Assembly: GCF_001949145.1 (NCBI RefSeq)
Contig: NW_019091674.1
Span: forward strand, 71,668 to 135,667
Source: Acanthaster planci
Lineage: Eukaryota > Echinodermata > Asteroidea > Valvatida > Acanthasteridae
Length of the DNA stretch: 64,000 bases
Direction of reading: 5' to 3'
A program made the position numbers and the translations under genes. Shown piece after piece: positions 13,101 through 24,107 of the stretch (its first letter is position 1; each line of letters opens with the position of its first letter). A model generated the notes under the pieces. It was given only the letters and a program-made list of their open reading frames with translations, was not told the DNA's origin and did not search any database.

Positions 13101-16100
13101 TGAGCGAAAAGCCAAACTAAACTGAGGAAGGAAACACACGTGGTAGCTTTCTTCACTTTTTCCCGCTGAGGTTCTAAAATCAACATGGCAACGTAAACGG
13201 AACCGTGGAAATTGGCTAATGGCGCTGTGCCGCCGGTATTGGGCCATACCCGCATACTTTCATTGCTGAACACTTGAAATGGGCGACACCCACAGAATAC
13301 CCAGCTGGCGCCCTTCTCGGTGGTGCTATGCGTGGGCCGCAAATAAAGGTGGCGTACAGCCGATATTAAGTGAGTAAAACGTACACCTTACCAAGATTTG
13401 AAAAAGACTGAAGCTGCGCGTTGATATGTGATTGATTGAAATGAGCATTGCTTTCTCTCCCGAGTAAGCTTATGAGGTTTTTTCGCAAGCTCTTGGACAA
13501 GCACTGAGCATACAGTGCTTATTAATATACGTTGGGTAAGGGCAATACCCGTTATATAAATCTCTGTGTCTCTCAATAAATCTTGATAAATTAATAATGT
13601 TTTCGTAAAGTGGTATTATGTAGTGCAGTCATTTCGATTTTCAACTGACGGTGGCCAATCCAGCTAGTTTTTAATACTTTGGGTCACATGCATTACATAG
13701 AAAAGACGTAACAATAGTGAGGAGCACAAAGCTACGTACTGAAACTTACCTGTTTTATTCAACTGTATTTCATATTCATCATATTGACTGATATTGTTGG
13801 CAGCTCTACATGTGTATATTCCATAGTCGGTGCTCTGCACTGGAAAGATTGTCACTTTACTCTTGATTAAAAACCCTGCGAAATCATCTCCAGTAATGGT
13901 ATCTTCCAGGTACACTCGACCAGGATCGGTGTTGTTACTTATTGCGATACCATTTGCACCGTACCACGTGACCTTAGGAAGGGGATTGCCCAGGATTACG
14001 CACTCAAATGTAGCTGATTGGTTCTCGTTAACACCAATCCACGTCCTCCCCTCAATGGTTATTTCGGGGCGATCTATGAGAGAAAAATGGGCATCAGAGG
14101 CAAATAAAGATTGCCAGGGTGCGTAGTTCTTTTCCCAAAGGAGATCGGACGGTTTCAAAAGAGTGCACCATCTGTTCTTATTCATTATTCACAATTCAGT
14201 CCAAAGGCTCAAAGAGTGGTTCAATAAGGTATGAAGGTTTTAAATTCACTGGAGCTTGGCAGCCCACGTGTGGATTGCTTGGAAGTACTCCCGACTTGGA
14301 ATTGTAGATTTCAGTTTCAAATCCTCTCTGTCGTTTTGCACTTCTTTTTAACTTGTGATTAACGAGTGAAAAAATTTCACAGTGCGTTTGGTTTGTGTGG
14401 TCGAGAACAAATCATTAGATATGCATGTAAGGGACCAATCACAAAACAGAAACCAAACCCGTTTGGGAAAAAAATCGCCGCAGGTGTCTGTGATCCTTCC
14501 AATGTCTTCAGAGTTGTTTTGGATCACAAAGTAATGTAGTTTTGAGGAATTTCTTTCATTTTAAAACAAAACTACTGTAGTGGCAGTCGCATTATGAATA
14601 GCTACGACTAATTAACAGCTTGGCTACCTTAAGAATGCCATTTTACTGTGTCAGAAAATGTGAGTGATCTGAATGTTTTTTTTTTCCACTTTGTTGGAAG
14701 TTACAGATCTACTTACAGAACACTGTAACAGCAGTCCAATCCGAGTATGCGCTTGGCTTCCAATTAGACGGTGTTGAGTATCTGGTCCAAGCGCATCGGT
14801 ACCAGCCAGACTGGTTTCTGTATGCGTCACCCAGACTCAAAGTTGTGTAAGGTCTTTCATATGTCGGTCGATTAAGATTGGTTGAGGATATTTGATCACG
14901 GCTGAACTGCCAGAGAGTCAATTTGATATAAAGTTCTTCCCTGTTGATGATGCAGGTGAGTTGGACCTCGGTGCCCTCGACGACCGGACCCGGTGGAGTT
15001 ATGGTCATGGTCACGTCCCAATCTGTACGGGTAACCGAACGAAAAGTTCAATTTATGTAGACAATTCAGTTCCAGTGAGCTCCTTGCACGGCAAACCTTC
15101 TATCCTCGACCCAAGAGGGGCGTCGGAGGCAATAATCTGTCGCCCAGACTTTTTCCTCGGAAAAATAGCGACGCATTTTCAAACAGCCCACAGTTTTTTT
15201 ATACCCCACAAATTTGCAAAAAGGGCATTCCTTCTGTTGTGTTTCTTTGTTGTCTACTTTTTCGCAATTTTGCAAAAAAAGGCTTTTTTTGTGTTCTGAT
15301 TTTTTGGTTCATAAGCTGTTTCAGTGGAAGTGAAAGGTCTTTAAGAAAATTCGTTTTCTACGTATCTTTTCCCAGATATTACTTGAGGAAGACAAAGGTA
15401 GAGTCCGAACATGAATGTTTCACTACTACAACTGCGTGTCTGATGTAAGCAATCTTTTCAGGGTTGCCTTGGTTTGTTGGCACGCAGTCTTTTGGACTCA
15501 CAAGATTTGACCTAAGTCGTAGTTACTTTACTCGTTCAATAGAGTGTCAGGTGAGCTCAGACAACTCAGTCCCATTGTTTACATAATGCTCTTATTCGCG
15601 TAATGATACTCTCCTTGTTACAAACAAATGAAAGTAACGAAATCGTTTACATGAAGGGTTGTCCCTAGTGAAAGTTAAACCAAAATGTTTGGGGCATATC
15701 TTGATTATTTCTGCCTATATGTAAAGTAGTAACAAACCAGTTGAGTATGGAAGTGCACCAATTCCATTCGGTGGATCTCAAACGATAATTTTGGACGAAT
15801 GGTGGTAATCAGGGCCGGCAAAGACAAATGCTGTTGGCAATGTGAGAGACTCCACGATCATTTTCATGCTATTTGTAGTTTTCGATATCTGCATAGCACT
15901 GTGTTTTCCTAAAGGCTGATTTTTTTCGTCGGACAATTTTGCGTTAGGAACAATACATTGTGTCTTTAGGACATGCAATTATGCTTTTTGATTTGTCAAT
16001 GACTGAAAATCTTTGAGACTTTGTAAGACCCTTTTGTTCCCACAACCATTTCAAAGAAGTTTGATTATTTTTTCAAAATGTTCACATTGCAAATGTCCCT

Positions 16101-19100
16101 TGCGATTTGGCAGTTCTCCCCACAACAATACGAATGTCAGATTTACTTATACCGAGGATAATGGAGCAAAATACAATTACAAATAATGATAGCCTGAAAA
16201 ACAGCTAATTCTACCGTGGAAATTATCTCTAAACAAATGCTATGTGGAAATTAAAAACTTCGAAATGAACTCAAAGATTGACAACATAAAAGTGGATATA
16301 ATACTAGGTACGCAATTTTTTAAACCTTTCTCATGGCTCCTGTTGGTATCAAGAGTGACAAAATTGTCATTTTCCCAAGCTAAACCAAGAGAGGGAGAAA
16401 CTGCACTTAGCTGGCGCACAAAATATTATAAAATACATGCGTTACTTTCGCCTGGCCAGCAGCAAAATGAACACCCCCATCAAACCTGGTTCTGTTCAAC
16501 ACATGAGACGTGGTACTGCTCAAGTAGGATAAGGTTTACAGAGCTCTAAAGTAGGTATGGAAGTTGTGACTGTAATTATATCTGGAATGAGGACAGTGTC
16601 ATCTGAAAATGCGAAACAAAATGAATTAAGTTAGTCACAGACGCTATATTTCAAAGCCGACCCAGCTGTCTGTCTGGCTTTAGAACCTGTATCAGGGGAG
16701 GTCGATCTGTATTACATCAACTGATTTGAAGTATATAACTGATGAGTATAAAACTGATATAACATGATGTAAAAAGTATCGATTAGGAAAATAAGGTCTT
16801 TTTGTTACTGTTACATTTACAGAACAAAATGTCTGGTAAAGGTCTCGCTCTCTGGTTATCAAGGCAATTTCATGCTAAAAGGACGTCGAAAACACATATT
16901 CTTCGCACAAGTTGACTTAGCATGTGATATGATAAACAAACGTTTTGGGTCACTGCATTTCCCATTGATAGGTTTATATCTCTTGTTAGTAAATATGGAA
17001 CTCCCTCTGCGATTTGTTTTCAACGTTTTTTTTTAGCTTTTTATTAGCTGCAGAGGAGATGAGGGTCGCCCAATGATGAGGAACAGATATCTGAATCACA
17101 TTATCATCATCACATTAAGAGCAGATCCCCTAGTTTGTTTTACCAGTAACATGGTAACTGAAGGTGCTAGCCCGTGCTTTTTATTAACCAAACGCAGTTT
17201 AGGCTTCTTTGGGAAACCAATTAACATTTTTATAATGTAATGCTCAATTAAGTGTCAGAAGCAAAAATGCTCAAGGAATATAACCGTCCCATGCCACAAA
17301 AATTAAAACACTAATTCTTTCTCTGAAAAGATTGTTTGGAAATTGAGACAACAAAGGGCAAGAATAAGCAATAAACAACTGTCAACCACAGTTCCATTTT
17401 GCCTGGTGCCAAGGATGCATTTTGTGCACGTTACCAAGGAAAATCGAAGAGTGATCAGTAAATTGTCAGTGGTCGAACTTGCCTATACAGATGCAACACA
17501 GAATATCTGATGAAATCACTTTATAGAAACTAAATAAAAACAAAAAAAAATATTTTTTTTTAGTCACACCAAGGCTCAAACACAGTATTCGTTTACCGTA
17601 TATTCTTTTGGAGTAGGTACACCGATTGTCCCGACAGTATTCACATTTCATTCGGATAAACGGACCAGAGTACGGGAACTCCCCATCATGCTGAATGCAA
17701 TCCAGGTCTGAACCAAGACTCATCCATCTTCTCATGCCGTAGTTATACCCAGCTATTCGCAAGCAGGTTGCTGTATCGTTGTCTTGTGGTATGCCAGTGA
17801 TGACAAATCTCTCTTTTGCCCTGCTGTACGACACGTCTATACCTGATGGCGAATTCGAAGCACAGACAGAAGTTACATTGCGACATCGATATCATTCCAC
17901 ATCAACCCTCAATAACACGCGGCACAGATTGCCAAAATTATTATAACTCATTCCGTCATTTTTTTTCCGAGTAATGGGTAGAACTATATTTCCCTGCTCA
18001 GTCAATGGCAATCTTAAAAATAGTTTCAAGGAAGTCGCAAATTCTCTACATGAAGTGTGAAAGTAAATAACGTTTTTACCATTATGATTTTTCTGTACTT
18101 TGACTTGGCACGCGATGAACTCTTCGATAAATATCTTTGCATCGGTGAGATGATAAATTTTTGAACAACACTTTTGTTCATACAATGACGCCTATTTTTA
18201 ACACTGCATACTCAGGTTTTGTTCAGCAGATTGAAAAAACATTCCAAAGCTTATTTGGGGAAGCCACTGTTAAAAACTTGTAAAATCTGCTTCTATTGTT
18301 GAATGCTACTATTACATTTGGAATTCAATCTTATTTGATCGACATAAACCTCACTGCAATATAATTTAACTGGTAAAAACATCTTTTTATATCGATACTG
18401 TAATCCATTAACATGTGCAAATTTCAAGGCCAGAGTCCTTCCTACATTAGTCTGAAATTTTTCTTTTAGGATCCGTCATTATATTGACTGCCTTGTAATG
18501 ACCACCCAATATTCTTCTCCCCGTGTCTGCTGCTTATTTCATTAGTTTAATAGGGTGGTGCTTAAACATTTTCCTCTCTATTGTGTAGAAATTTCTTATT
18601 ACTCTCCGTAACTCTAGGCTTTAATTTCCAGTTTTCCTAATTTGCCTAATTCAACGCGAAAGGAAAACGCGGTAAAATCAACAATTTAACTGAAAAGGTC
18701 CCACTCACCTAAGGAATGCAGTTCAGTGTCTAAGAAGTCACAAGCACGGAGGGAAAAAAATAAGAAAAAATGCAACATTAAAACATGATCCAAGCTTGAA
18801 CGTTATCAAAGCTTGAAGATACTTTAGGTCGTATATGTTGTAGTTCTTGCTGTTGGTGATGTGTTTGCAGTCACTGTTTTCCTAATTCAAATTTTGAAAA
18901 TCCGAAAAAAAAATTATACCAGGTAAATCATACGGAACAAACCACATTTTCCTACTGCTAGCGGTACTCACGATCTGTCCAAACAATCATCTTCGCATAT
19001 GTACTAGAGCCATGGACATTGATTGCATACAAGGCAATTTGGTAGACGGTGCCCCGTTCGAGGTAGTCGAAAAGCAAGGAAGTGCTATTCCGACTGAGTC

Positions 19101-22100
19101 GGTTCCAGTCACTGGGGTCAAACTCTCCAGGGATCTCGCGAATGTTGGCGAAGACGGACTGCAATGTCTCGCCACCGTCGTAACCAGGCTCAAACGTGAC
19201 TCTTATGCGCGTCCTTGATACATAGACCATTTCCAGGTTACGTGGCGGCTCGGGTTTTCCTTTAAAGAAAAAGCAAGAAAATAATGCAATTTTGATCTCT
19301 TTATTAGACCTCACACGGAAAAAAGTATTAAGGTTGACGGTGTATCTTTTTTAAAAGGGACAATATTTTCCATTTCCCAACATGCATTTTGGTTCCACTT
19401 TTTTCCCATTTACATGATATTCAGAGTCATCTTTGGGCCTGTTACCAACCTCCTGTATTTTTTGGAACGGCACATTTGTACTTAATATTACTTTTTATGT
19501 TGTCATGGTAGGCATGTATGATATTAATCGACAGTATAATGGGTCTAAGGAAACTCATTTTTTTTCATTTTTGAATACGTTTTCCTCAATTGTTTTGTTT
19601 CCTGCCGTTTTTTAAATCTCAACTATTAATGTTCTTTTTTGAAACATAAATTATTACTTAGCATAGCAACCCATTGAAGTTTTTCATGCGACCGGTGAAG
19701 GCTGATTCAATATCTGTGAGAGACCTCCCCTCAGAGTAAAGATGACAACTTTTTTTTTCAAAATGGCAGCGACTGTTCATGACTTATGTATTACAGAAAG
19801 AAACAGCCGTCGTAAAAGCTGCGGCCGTTTGTGTTCAAGAAGTTCAATCTAATTATAACGTTGCTCATGTGGCTAAGACTACTCTTGAAATTTACAATAA
19901 ACATTTTGCACACTGCAGAAACAACCCAAATTTTGGGCGCAAGGCTTACGCATGATGAGACGCTACGCCACACGTTTTAAAATCAGCTGCTCTACCGGAA
20001 TTACACATTGGTGAACTGGTTAGTAACCAGACTGGTCCAATTATGGAACCACTTCCCCAATCACCCAGCAATTCCCCATCACCGGAAGACAGGACACCAA
20101 ACAGTGAATTATATATAACACTCAAGTCCCACCCGAGTAAGCTTGCGAGGTTTTTTTTTTGCTTATTTATATACGTTGGGTAAGGGCAAAAACTGTTATA
20201 TATAATTAACATCGCCCCAACGCAAAAATACATCTTGAAAAAAAAACCACTGAATTGCTACTCATTCAACCGAAGCGATGGAATCATGCTCAATAAGGAA
20301 TGCCAATAAATAGATCAACTTATGTTGCAGTGACAAGGGCAAAATAAGAAAGAGAGGGGAAGAAGGGGAGAGTTTAAGCGGAGGGTATGAGGAGATCAAA
20401 CACTATAAAATGACATCAAAGATAGCATCTTGATGATATAAAGGGGAACATAATATGCTTCGCTCTTTTTTATTAAACCATTCTTATTTATCCCGTAAGT
20501 GACAAAAGTAAAAAAAAAATGATACTTTTGCCCGGAGTATACAGAGCTTTAAAAGTTGCACGAGGATTTTGATTGCAATAAAAAATCGGCGTAGGCGTCA
20601 GGGCCATCTGAAAATGAGAAAAGGCACAAAGTAGCGAGTTTGTACACAGCAGCAGCCCAAACAGATAAGACCAAGAACTGGTTTCTTGGACAGTACCATT
20701 ACTACATAGAGTCCAGCACAATGGCAGACGAGGGTCAGAGCAGCCAAAAACCTACAGTGACAACAGACTGCAGGCCTACGGATGCATAATGTGCCTTATT
20801 TTGTTTGCAATATTAACGTACTTGCATGTACTACAAAATGTCTTCAGTGGGACACCGTTGAGTAAGTTCACAACACACGACTGTGCGGTGAGAAGGGGTG
20901 ATTTTTCACACGCAGCACACCACTGTGTGGTGAGAAGGGATGGTTTTTAAACACTTTACCTTTAAGCAAGACCATTTCTGTATTTCAGTATGTGCCAATA
21001 AGCATTAAATATATGTACCTGTTTTAGTTAGCTGTATTTCATGCTCGTCGTATGGGCCAATATTGTTGGAAGCTCTACACCTGTACATCCCGTAATCTTT
21101 GCTGGGCCTCACAGAGTCAATAGTAAGGCGACTCTTGACGAGGTATCCAAAGACTCCATCCCCGCTAATGACATCGTTCAGAGAAAGTTCAGAGCCGTTG
21201 GTAGCAGTTATGATGGTTCCGTTTAGACCGTACCAAATTACCATAGGTTGGGGGTTTCCCTGGATCACGCACTCCAAAGTTGCAGTGTACGTCTCCTCTG
21301 CGCCAATCCACGTCCTGTATTTATTGATTATTGTTGGGCGATCTTTGTCGTGATATCAAAAAAAATTGATAACAATTAAGACAACCCGTCTGCCAGTTGG
21401 AAAAACTAAAGACGCCTCATTTTTGAAGGACAATGTGATGAATTCTAATACAGTTTTGAAAAACAAGCCTAAAGTGCCATGAAAGTATTTACTTTGTGGG
21501 TGGGGTTTAACATGACGTCTTTTCCAATTTTGATTTCTCCCACCATATTCGTAAGTCTGTTACAAGCAAAATCACAAGTATTTTTAAAACCTGGAAGTGA
21601 TCCAAAATACCCACAACTGACTGTTTAACTTTTGACTGAATTTTGGTAGAGGAGATTTGGGGCAAGATTACATTCGTGAATTTCTTTATGAAACATGCTT
21701 GGTTTTCTTAGGGGTGAGCCCTATGTTTGAGGATTTCTAAACCCTGGGAGTAAGAAAAATAAAATCCTTCCCAATGTTTGAAAAATATTCAGACACCTAG
21801 GGCCAGGAATTTAATTTGCGGGCGGATTCTGGCAGTAATGAAATCTGGGCAACCAAATTGCTTGTCACAAGGGGGTCATTATTTAAAGTGTGGCTGCAAC
21901 GAATTTTTCTTCGAAACAATTTTTCTACATCTTTGAAAACACACATTTGGTTAAATTAACTGAAAAGTACGCAAATATAAAAAATTCAAAATTATCCATG
22001 TTTCCCGGGACAACTGAGGGCACTATTGCTGTGAAATCATCTAGGGAAGACATGGTTGAGTTCATTAGTATTTCGTTTCAAATTGCAAAATTTGCTAACT

Positions 22101-24107
22101 GAAAGAATTTCTGAGTGGGGGATTGATGATTTCTTTTTGCTGTATACATAACCAACAATAAAACAACGAGAAAAACGACAAAACATAGTCCAGGAAAATC
22201 TAAAAAAACGTACGACTTTTTGTGCAATCCAAGGTAAGATTTTCTTCCTGAAATGACATCACAGTTTTGAATATGGAAATACGTATTAGCATAAAAACCA
22301 AAAAGGTATTAAAATACCATTAGAAAATAGTGTAACCAAAGTTGAAAATAAGGTTTACTGAGGCACAAACGTGCCTTTTTACAGGTTTGTACAATAACAT
22401 TGATTGCAGCTACCCTTTAAGCTTATAGAGGAGGATGACTTTGACGATACGTTAGATATTCTTTAAAATTTTGCTCAGATTACTTACAATGGACCATGAC
22501 GGAAGTCCAATTTGAGGACCTAAACCATTGTTCGAAGTTTTGCCTTCCGTTACATCGGTACAAGCCAGTCTGGTTCCTGAGGACTCCTTCAAGTTCAAAA
22601 TTGTGGCTGGTCGCTGCATATATCGTATCACTGACTGTAGTGGTCCTATACCAGAAACGGTGCTGCAACTCAAGCCATCCTCCAGAGGGTGGGTCGCTGT
22701 TAACGGCACAAGTGAGCGTGACGTTACTGCCCTCGAGGACAGGGCCCTCTGGGGACGTTGTTATAGAGACATTCCAAACTTCTGGAATAACAAACCAAAG
22801 AGATTAATCTGGGTGATTGTACCCTATTTAGGTATGTTCAAGTGCCAACATGCAGATGTAAGCCATTGACGAATGAGCCCAAAGTGCGCACCGTAACCTT
22901 ACTTATCATATTCGCATAAGACTACCAAAAGCACTGATAAACAGGAAGGCCTACCCAGATGTGTTTTGAGTACAGATTACCAGGGAAAATCAAAAGTGGT
23001 CCACACGTGGTCGTCACTCGAATTTCATATAGTTATCTCCAGCTTGACCATTGTCCTTCCACCGACGGATGGTCAAACTGCTTCGTCAACCATGATGGAA
23101 CAAGGCTCTTAGGCTTATTCCATTGCTTATAATCAATAACACTTTTGTGTTATTAAGTACAACAAGCAAGTAAATAACCTGAATTAATGAAGTTGTGAAC
23201 GCAATAGGATTTTACAATAAAGACCCTCCAAAATGCACCTGTGAGTCTCCTCTCATTTACAATATTTTTTTTTCTTAAGTTTTTCCTTCTTTTTTATTGT
23301 AGGTCATTCCACGGTCTCAACAGAAAAAGTTATGCACTGCATGTTTCCTTCAGTTCAGTTAAGTTGCAAATATTACAAGATGTCAGAGAAGTTGACCACG
23401 GCGGAGTGGCAAGCGCTTGCCAATAGCAACAAAAGGCAAACCGCAACGGACAAATAAAATTGTTTAAAATATTGGAATGAAATGGTGTTTGCTAAGCCAC
23501 TAGGTGCTCTCATAAGAACTGTTAATGGCTCGTCCTTGTCCACCATGAAGTAAAAACTACCATCTCTGAGACCCTCTCATTGTGTGAATGCACCACATCT
23601 CAAACTGTAGGATTCGGGGTTGAGTTTGGAAAAAGAAACCAAATACAAAATGAAAACAACAACAACTGTTATCCCCATGACAACAGCTGCACGTGATGTC
23701 TAAATCAGGCAAAGTTCATATGAGATTGAGGCCCGCCGTGATTGCATAGATCATGTCTACATTGCTTGCCCCAGTAGCCAAAGATCACATGGTGTTCAAG
23801 GAGAGTCCTATCTTAACTGTCAAACCTTACCAGGAGTCGCTGTTCTGTGGCGTTTCAAAATTATGTTCAAGTACGACATCGACGTATGTTGTAAGGAAAA
23901 CTGAACAACAATGTTTGAGACCATGACGTTAGCCTGTCCATTTCCATGGCAGAACTCTGCACTCTTGTCCAGCTCGACTAAAATACATTATATTGAATCG
24001 TGCTTTACTCTGTAATCGTAATGCAACTTACCTGGCGGGTTAGCGTCCGCACTGGCGCAGATTTTAGCCAATAATATCAGTACTGCTGCGTACGTTTTGT
24101 ACGTCAT
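7049..24107 (-). CDS. Gene A: Ig/FN3/five-cysteine transmembrane receptor, intact, 15 candidate exons
   Basis: Assembled by hand from exons 24032-24107, 22488-22781, 21019-21342, 18972-19259, 17597-17842, 14717-15022, 13750-14073, 12108-12395, 11703-11723, 11038-11289, 9889-10065, 9351-9384, 8327-8385 and 7049-7155, all with AG acceptor and GT donor. Together they give 2796 nt, 931 residues plus stop. A further 21-nt microexon at 18709-18729 is left out because it brings a stop. Layout by residue: signal peptide 1-20, Ig 26-123, Ig 124-231, FN3 232-327, five-Cys module 328-409, Ig 410-511, Ig 512-619, FN3 620-715, linker 716-722, five-Cys module 723-806, stalk and membrane segment 807-852, tail 853-931 with PPSY and PPTY. 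By family logic it is a cell-surface adhesion or recognition receptor; its ligand is unknown. I do not recognise a named orthologue. Its structure is matched exon for exon by gene B at 35716-54026, which is strong support. Confidence 0.88.
8327..8385 (-). CDS. Gene A exon 12: cytoplasmic, PPSY motif
   Basis: A 59-nt exon, entering in phase 2 and leaving in phase 1, encoding TTVEEAHPLRDPPPSYLETT. PPSY fits the PPxY consensus bound by WW domains, for example those of NEDD4-type ubiquitin ligases. The motif is kept as PPTY in gene B (37847-37905). Confidence 0.72.
8662..9276. mobile_element. Element with terminal inverted repeats in gene A intron 11-12
   Basis: About 42 bp at the left end, starting AGCCCCACAC at 8662, is repeated in reverse complement at the right end, which finishes GTGTGGGGCT at 9276. 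The inner part 8713-8940 (+) carries a coding-like stretch (NIFLNKNGST ... QDRIFSEIWRLEN) that recurs in opposite orientation at 38390-38640 in gene B, where it reads NIFRNENDST ... QDRILSDVWRLEN. It is probably a non-autonomous DNA transposon; the family is not recognised. Confidence 0.6.
9351..9384 (-). CDS. Gene A exon 11: cytoplasmic, 34 nt
   Basis: Short exon between a TTTCATAG acceptor and a GTAAGT donor, entering in phase 1 and leaving in phase 2. It encodes EECAEHTTQPN. The gene B copy has EDCAEYTTQPN, so a Tyr (in a YxxQ context) stands where this copy has His. Both length and borders are conserved in gene B (38675-38708). Confidence 0.7.
9497..9630. repeat. Near-perfect 64-bp inverted repeat (hairpin) in gene A intron
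   Basis: Arms 9497-9560 and 9567-9630 are reverse complements apart from two mismatches, with a 6-base spacer (GGTATT). It lies between exons 11 and 10 of gene A. Gene B has only one arm at the matching place (about 38815-38880), so the second arm is a recent gain in gene A. Confidence 0.9.
9889..10065 (-). CDS. Gene A exon 10: stalk and transmembrane segment
   Basis: 59 codons. A Ser/Thr/Pro-rich stalk (HPSTTLAPQSAQTTRA) comes first, then the hydrophobic span WPIILASCCSCVLVVAFIAF, then the basic and cysteine-rich stop-transfer NRLRLCCVK. The orientation is type I. The Cys pair after the membrane could be palmitoylated (inference). It ends in phase 1. Confidence 0.87.
11038..11289 (-). CDS. 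Gene A exon 9: five-cysteine module (unit 2)
   Basis: 84 codons, phase 1-1. It reads ITVSYNVAERTLFVAGMP with the cysteine pattern C-x21-C-x18-C-x2-C-x4-C and the core LDCVQHDGEFQYSG, YCRDGVC. This is the membrane-proximal copy of the module. Twelve of 84 residues differ from gene B. Confidence 0.82.
11703..11723 (-). CDS. Gene A microexon of unit 2 (7 residues)
   Basis: A 21-nt exon between a TTCTTCCAG acceptor and a GTAAGC donor, phase 1-1, encoding PNAPSVM as a linker between the FN3 and the five-cysteine module. The gene B counterpart at 40642-40662 has the same borders and length and one base change. It may be a cassette exon, because leaving it out keeps the frame. Confidence 0.72.
12108..12395 (-). 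CDS. Gene A exon 8: second FN3 domain (unit 2)
   Basis: 96 codons, phase 1-1. It starts GKPEAPKNLRAYYF, has VVWAPGYDGGET in the middle, and LYQVAVYAKNRHGSGP as F-G strands. It shares PGYDGGET and the EFDP-W motif with exon 4, which shows that unit 2 arose by duplication of unit 1 or the reverse. 16 of 96 residues differ from gene B. Confidence 0.88.
13750..14073 (-). CDS. Gene A exon 7: second Ig domain (unit 2)
   Basis: 108 codons, phase 1-1. It has RPEITIEGRTWIGVNE, ATFECVILGNP, VTWYGANG and DYGIYTCRAANN, an I-set-like Ig domain closely related to exon 3 (same RTWIG, GNPxP, WYGxNG and DYGxYxCRAxNNI marks). It is the best conserved module of the pair: only about 4 of 108 residues differ from gene B. 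Confidence 0.88.
14717..15022 (-). CDS. Gene A exon 6: first Ig domain (unit 2)
   Basis: 102 codons, phase 1-1. It starts DWDVTMTITPPGPVVEGTEV and shows VQLTCII, LWQF and SGWYRCAW as B-, C- and F-strand marks. It is the unit-2 counterpart of exon 2 (shared P-GPV-EG-V-LTC layout). The acceptor is CCCGTACAG and the donor GTAAGT. About 13 residues differ from gene B exon 6. Confidence 0.87.
17597..17842 (-). CDS. Gene A exon 5: five-cysteine module (unit 1)
   Basis: 82 codons, phase 1-1. It reads IDVSYSRAKERFVITGIP, then cysteines in the pattern C-x21-C-x17-C-x2-C-x4-C with the conserved centre LDCIQHDGEFPYSG and YCRD. The same module returns at 11038-11289, 46939-47184, 40133-40384 and, broken, at 2999-3243. 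I do not recognise it as a known domain. An odd cysteine count could leave one free for a disulfide with a partner chain (inference). Confidence 0.8.
18709..18729 (-). other. Gene A microexon of unit 1 with in-frame stop (probably skipped or isoform-making)
   Basis: A 21-nt segment between a CTTCTTAG acceptor and a GTGAGT donor, at the same place as an open 21-nt microexon in gene B (48815-48835) and in unit 2 of both genes. In the phase set by exon 4 its second codon is TGA. If it is skipped, exon 4 joins exon 5 in frame. If it is included, the product stops after 328 residues: signal peptide, two Ig domains and one FN3 domain, with no membrane anchor. Confidence 0.6.
18972..19259 (-). CDS. 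Gene A exon 4: first FN3 domain (unit 1)
   Basis: 96 codons, phase 1-1. It starts GKPEPPRNL, as FN3 A-strands often do (Pro-rich), has the centre PGYDGGETLQS, and ends with a VYQIALYAINVHGSS stretch matching the FN3 F-G strands (YxxxVxAxNxxGxS). This is the most divergent module between the two genes: 37 of 96 residues differ from gene B 49075-49362. Confidence 0.87.
21019..21342 (-). CDS. Gene A exon 3: second Ig domain (unit 1), I-set-like
   Basis: 108 codons, phase 1-1. The core motifs are ATLECVI, IWYGLNG and DYGMYRCRASN, the last being the typical DxGxYxCxA F-strand of I-set Ig domains. It joins exon 2 as VMVHYRPT. The acceptor is weak in pyrimidines but sits at the same place in all four homologous exons of genes A and B. 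NGS and NGT sequons are present. Confidence 0.87.
22488..22781 (-). CDS. Gene A exon 2: first Ig domain (unit 1)
   Basis: 98 codons, phase 1 at both ends. It shows the Ig core: LTCAV for the B-strand cysteine, FWYR for the C-strand tryptophan, and TGLYRC for the F-strand Tyr-x-Cys. The SNVT and RNQT sequons suggest N-glycosylation. The gene B counterpart (52507-52800) differs at about 9 of 98 residues. Confidence 0.87.
24032..24107 (-). CDS. Gene A exon 1: signal peptide
   Basis: Starts at the ATG ending at 24107 and reads MTYKTY followed by the hydrophobic core AAVLILLAKICA, with a likely cleavage after the small residues ASA. It ends in phase 1 at a GTAAGT donor. An in-frame ATG 13 codons upstream (24146) exists only in this copy; the equivalent codon in gene B is not ATG, so the conserved downstream ATG was chosen. 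The exon directs the receptor to the secretory pathway. Confidence 0.85.

Noticed and set aside
14892-15299. Plus-strand ORF with a hydrophobic C-terminal half, like a membrane protein
   Set aside because: Overlaps exon 6 in antisense, and the hydrophobic part comes from T-rich intron sequence.
22488-22494. Extra C-terminal cysteine in the Ig exons (VHC, VFC)
   Set aside because: It appears only when reading past the donor; spliced, the codon is Tyr (VHY, VFY).
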